Positions 5,626 through 8,132 of a DNA stretch of 8,132 nt are shown here, piece by piece. Source of the stretch: Acidobacteriota bacterium (GTDB lineage: Bacteria; Acidobacteriota; Blastocatellia; Pyrinomonadales; Pyrinomonadaceae); the NCBI GenBank assembly GCA_003222835.1, contig QHXE01000455.1, forward strand, positions 1 through 8,132, read 5' to 3'. The first letter of the stretch is position 1. Every line of letters begins with the position of its first letter. The translations under genes were made by a program, and so were the position numbers. Under the pieces are notes generated by a model, which saw nothing but the letters and a program-made list of their open reading frames with translations, had not been told where the DNA came from and did no database searches.

Positions 5626-6189
5626 ATGACCAGGTACGTAGCATTTCTCCGCGCCATCAATGTCGCCGGGCAGAAGCTAATCAAGATGCAAGAGCTGGCA
5701 CGGATTTTCGCGGCGGCAGGATGCAAGAACGTAGGGACTTACATTCAGAGCGGCAATGTGATCTTCGATTCCAAGTCAACCAATTCAGCCGCGCTATCCA
5801 AGAAAATCGAGCGTACACTTCAGCAGGCTTTGGGTTACGAGGTCACGGTTATTCTGCGAACAGTCGCCGAAGTCGAAGCACTGGTTCGACGCAATCCGTT
5901 TAAGAAAATCAAAACCGATGACGAGGTAATGCCGTTCGTCGTGTTCCTTTCCCACCAACCAAAACCCACGCCAAAGCTGCCTTTGATATCAATCAGAGAA
6001 AGCCTCGAGTTATTCGAAATCAAAAATGGCGCCGCCTTTATTGCGGCCCGCCGCAAGCAGAATGGCTGGTTCGGTTTTCCCAACGCGTTCGTCGAGAAAG
6101 AACTAGGCGTGGTCGGAACGACGCGAAACTGGAACACAGTTAACAAAATTGTGCATTTCGCTGAGGCACTCGACGAAGAGCGGAAATAG
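5626..6189 (+). CDS. DUF1697 family protein
   Basis: From ATG 5626 the product is 187 residues, the normal length for this family. Diagnostic segments are the N-terminal MTRYVAFLRAINVAGQKLIK, then AGCKNVGTYIQSGNVIFDS (31-49), the middle VILRTVAEVEALVRRNPF (75-92), and TTRNWNTVNKI (165-175). The frame is open upstream to an ATG at 5518, but that would run through the divergent intergenic region and over the VOC start, and adds residues foreign to the family. Its function is not established. It is divergent from the VOC gene with 76 bases between the two starts, where both promoters should lie, although I see no convincing -35/-10 pair. Confidence 0.92.
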   Translation: MTRYVAFLRAINVAGQKLIKMQELARIFAAAGCKNVGTYIQSGNVIFDSKSTNSAALSKKIERTLQQALGYEVTVILRTVAEVEALVRRNPFKKIKTDDEVMPFVVFLSHQPKPTPKLPLISIRESLELFEIKNGAAFIAARRKQNGWFGFPNAFVEKELGVVGTTRNWNTVNKIVHFAEALDEERK

Positions 6190-6279
6190 ATTCGACCTTG
6201 AATGCCTCGCCGACTCGCGGTAATCTTTGCGCTCAATGAAGTCCGATTCACGGTCGTTACAGGTTGAAACTAAAAACTC

Positions 6280-6369
6280 TTAACCGCAGAGGTCGCAGAG
6301 GAAATCGCAGAGGAACGCAAAGGTTTTCCTCAGCGTCCTCCGCGAATACCTCCGCGTCCTTTGCGTTAA
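6280..6369 (+). repeat. Imperfect inverted repeat upstream of the S9 peptidase gene (family C)
   Basis: Left arm 6280-6323 (TTAACCGCAGAGGTCGCAGA...) and right arm 6328-6369 (ending CCTTTGCGTTAA) pair over about 42 bases with several mismatches around a TTTT loop. The arms consist of iterated GCAGAGG-type units. It resembles a widespread class of dispersed bacterial intergenic repeats with a CGCAGAGG core. It ends 14 bases before the peptidase ribosome binding site, so in the transcript it could form a 5' hairpin. The remaining part of the gap (6190-6279) shows nothing I can name. Confidence 0.82.
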
Positions 6370-6383
6370 ACTGATCGTCATAC

Positions 6384-6388
6384 AGGAG
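6384..6388 (+). promoter_or_regulatory. Ribosome binding site of the S9 peptidase gene
   Basis: AGGAG, 6 bases before ATG 6395, is the clearest Shine-Dalgarno sequence in the window and fixes the start of the secreted peptidase. It contrasts with the BMC operon genes that have none. Confidence 0.8.
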
Positions 6389-6394
6389 ATCACC

Positions 6395-8132
6395 ATGATT
6401 TCGAAAAAACCTTTCAGTGTCTTGCTTGTTATTGTCTTGCTTGCTGTCGCTCTTTCAGGACAAACGGCCAGACGCCCTCTGAAGCTCGATGACCTCGCTC
6501 GCTTTCGCGACGTGCGCGATCCGCAGCTTTCTCCCGACGGACAATGGGTGGCATACGTCGTTTCAACCACCGACACGAAAGAGGACAAGAGCAACACGCA
6601 CATCTGGATGGCCGGCTACGACGGTAAGAACGATCGACAGATCACATTCAGCAACGACAGCGAAAGTTCGCCACGCTGGAGTCCCGACGGAAAATATCTT
6701 TCGTTCAGTTCGTCGCGGCCGGGAAAAGCGAAAGGCAGTCAGGTGTGGCTCTTGGATCGCAGCGGCGGCGAGGCTTATCAACTCACCGAATTGAAAGGCC
6801 GTTTACAGGGCTATGAATGGTCGCCGGATTCAAAACGGCTGGCGCTGCTGATCGGCGATCCTGATCCCGACGCGCCCGATCCGGCTGCCACTCCAACGCC
6901 AGGCGTGCCGCCGAAACCGCCGAAGCCGATCGTCATCGATCGTTATCGATACAAACAGGACGTGCAGGGATATCTATTGTCGGGCCGCCATAGCTACATC
7001 TATCTATACGATATTGCGACCAAGAAGCTCGATCGTTTGACGAAGAGCAAGTGGGACGAGTCCTCGCCTTCATGGTCGCCCGACAGCATGCGCATCGCGT
7101 TCATGAGCAATCACGCCGACGATCCCGATCGCGATCCAGCAGCGCAGTTGTACGTCGCGGACGCAAAGGCGGGCGTGACTGAGAAGCAATTAACCTCGAT
7201 TGACAATCGCACCAGTCGTGCGCGTCCGGAGTGGTCGCCGGATGGAAAGTGGCTCGTCTTCACTGAGGGTGATGAGAAAAAGTTTGGCGCCTACAACATG
7301 GAGCACTTGATGTTCGCGCCGGCTGACGCGAGCGCTGCGCCCACACGAGTGAAGGCTGTTGAGGATCTTGATCGCGGCGTTTCAGGTCTGAGATTCGGTA
7401 GCGAACCCGGTTCGCTGATGGCGTTAGTTAGCGACGATCGTTCAGTCTATCCTATAAACATCACGCGCAACGTAGTCAAGCGCCTGCTCGATCCGCCGGT
7501 GGTAGTTTCGAGCTTGTCGATCGCCGGCAGTCACACCGTTCTGCTTTCCGGCGACGATAAGAAATCGACGGAAATCTATGCGATGGAAGGCAAGACCTTG
7601 CGTCAGCTCACTCACCAGAACGATGCGTTGATGAGCGAACTTCAGATCGCGCAGACCGAGGACGTCAGTTTCAAAAGCAAAGACGGAACGGAAGTGCACG
7701 GCCTGCTCACGTATGCGGTTGGTTACAAAAAAGGCAAAAGAGTTCCGTTGTTATTGCGCATTCACGGTGGCCCAAACGGACAGGACCAGCATTCGTTTAG
7801 TTTCGAGCGCCAGTTTTTTGCCGCCAACGGCTATGCAGTCCTGGCCGTGAACTATCGCGGCAGCTCCGGACGCGGGCAGAAATATTCGCGCGCGATTTTC
7901 GCCGACTGGGGTCATTACGAAGTTGAAGATCTGGAAGCCGGCGTCGATCACGTGATTCAAATGGGCGTCGCTGACGCGGACCGACTAGGCGTCGGCGGAT
8001 GGAGTTACGGCGGTATTCTCACCGACTACATGATCGCCACCGATCAGCGCTTCAAAGGCGCCACCAGCGGCGCCGGCACAGCCTTCACGGTCGCTTTCTA
8101 CGGCACCGATCAATACATCATTCAATACGATT
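6395..8132 (+). CDS. Secreted S9 family peptidase (prolyl oligopeptidase / acylaminoacyl-peptidase type), 3' partial
   Basis: The frame is open from ATG 6395 to the window end (579 complete codons, no internal stop). Residues 1-~25 (MISKKPFSVLLVIVLLAVAL) form a signal peptide with a KK n-region and no lipobox, so the enzyme is likely exported. A beta-propeller follows, with TolB/DPP-like blade motifs such as LSPDGQWVAYV, WSPDGKYLSF, WSPDSKRLALL, WSPDSMRIAFM and WSPDGKWLVF; a proline-rich insert lies at ~155-178. The alpha/beta-hydrolase domain starts near 430, with RIHGGPNGQ (455-463, oxyanion region), NYRGSSGRG, and the nucleophile elbow GWSYGG with Ser537. The catalytic Asp and His lie beyond the window; related enzymes are ~650-690 residues, so roughly 90 are missing. 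Expected role: hydrolysis of short peptides in the periplasm. It has its own ribosome binding site and seems unrelated to the BMC genes. Confidence 0.93.
   Translation, partial: MISKKPFSVLLVIVLLAVALSGQTARRPLKLDDLARFRDVRDPQLSPDGQWVAYVVSTTDTKEDKSNTHIWMAGYDGKNDRQITFSNDSESSPRWSPDGKYLSFSSSRPGKAKGSQVWLLDRSGGEAYQLTELKGRLQGYEWSPDSKRLALLIGDPDPDAPDPAATPTPGVPPKPPKPIVIDRYRYKQDVQGYLLSGRHSYIYLYDIATKKLDRLTKSKWDESSPSWSPDSMRIAFMSNHADDPDRDPAAQLYVADAKAGVTEKQLTSIDNRTSRARPEWSPDGKWLVFTEGDEKKFGAYNMEHLMFAPADASAAPTRVKAVEDLDRGVSGLRFGSEPGSLMALVSDDRSVYPINITRNVVKRLLDPPVVVSSLSIAGSHTVLLSGDDKKSTEIYAMEGKTLRQLTHQNDALMSELQIAQTEDVSFKSKDGTEVHGLLTYAVGYKKGKRVPLLLRIHGGPNGQDQHSFSFERQFFAANGYAVLAVNYRGSSGRGQKYSRAIFADWGHYEVEDLEAGVDHVIQMGVADADRLGVGGWSYGGILTDYMIATDQRFKGATSGAGTAFTVAFYGTDQYIIQYD

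Overview
The window is a gene-dense bacterial segment, mostly GC-rich with locally GC-poorer patches. It is dominated by part of a bacterial microcompartment (BMC) locus. The gene set (BMC shell genes, an acylating aldehyde dehydrogenase, a secreted S9 peptidase) together with several families of dyad-symmetric intergenic repeats fits an environmental bacterium. Acidobacteriota (Blastocatellia-like) is my best guess, but that is an inference from style, not proven by any marker gene here.

Positions 1-5142, all on the + strand, form the BMC region. It opens inside the 3' end of a CoA-acylating aldehyde dehydrogenase. Its C-terminal targeting tail runs without a stop into a complete retropepsin-like (clan AA) aspartic protease domain, so the open frame is a dehydrogenase-protease fusion ending at 970. 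Next come a pentameric vertex protein (BMC-P, EutN/CcmL type), an ACT-domain protein of the UPF0237 type with an unusual N-terminal helical extension, a zinc-ribbon protein with a C-terminal membrane anchor, and a full-length UPF0210/DUF711 protein. UPF0237 and UPF0210 are a known conserved pair. A GC-poorer two-gene module (HEPN protein plus an overlapping unknown partner, toxin-antitoxin-like) follows. The region closes with a hexameric shell protein (BMC-H). The two shell proteins would form facets and vertices of a protein shell around the aldehyde dehydrogenase, which turns a toxic aldehyde into an acyl-CoA.

Three successive intergenic gaps in this operon (before the ACT, zinc-ribbon and UPF0210 genes) are filled almost wholly by long imperfect inverted repeats that end 0-7 bases before the next start codon, leaving no normal ribosome binding site. 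Two belong to one repeat family and the third to another.

Positions 5151-8132 look like ordinary accessory or housekeeping content: a convergent VOC/glyoxalase-fold gene on the - strand, a divergent DUF1697 gene, a fourth hairpin repeat of a further family, and the 5' portion of a secreted S9 (prolyl oligopeptidase family) peptidase that is cut by the window end after its catalytic serine.

The points most worth following are the dehydrogenase-protease fusion, the ACT protein with a possible encapsulation helix inside a BMC operon, and the HEPN module lodged between BMC genes.
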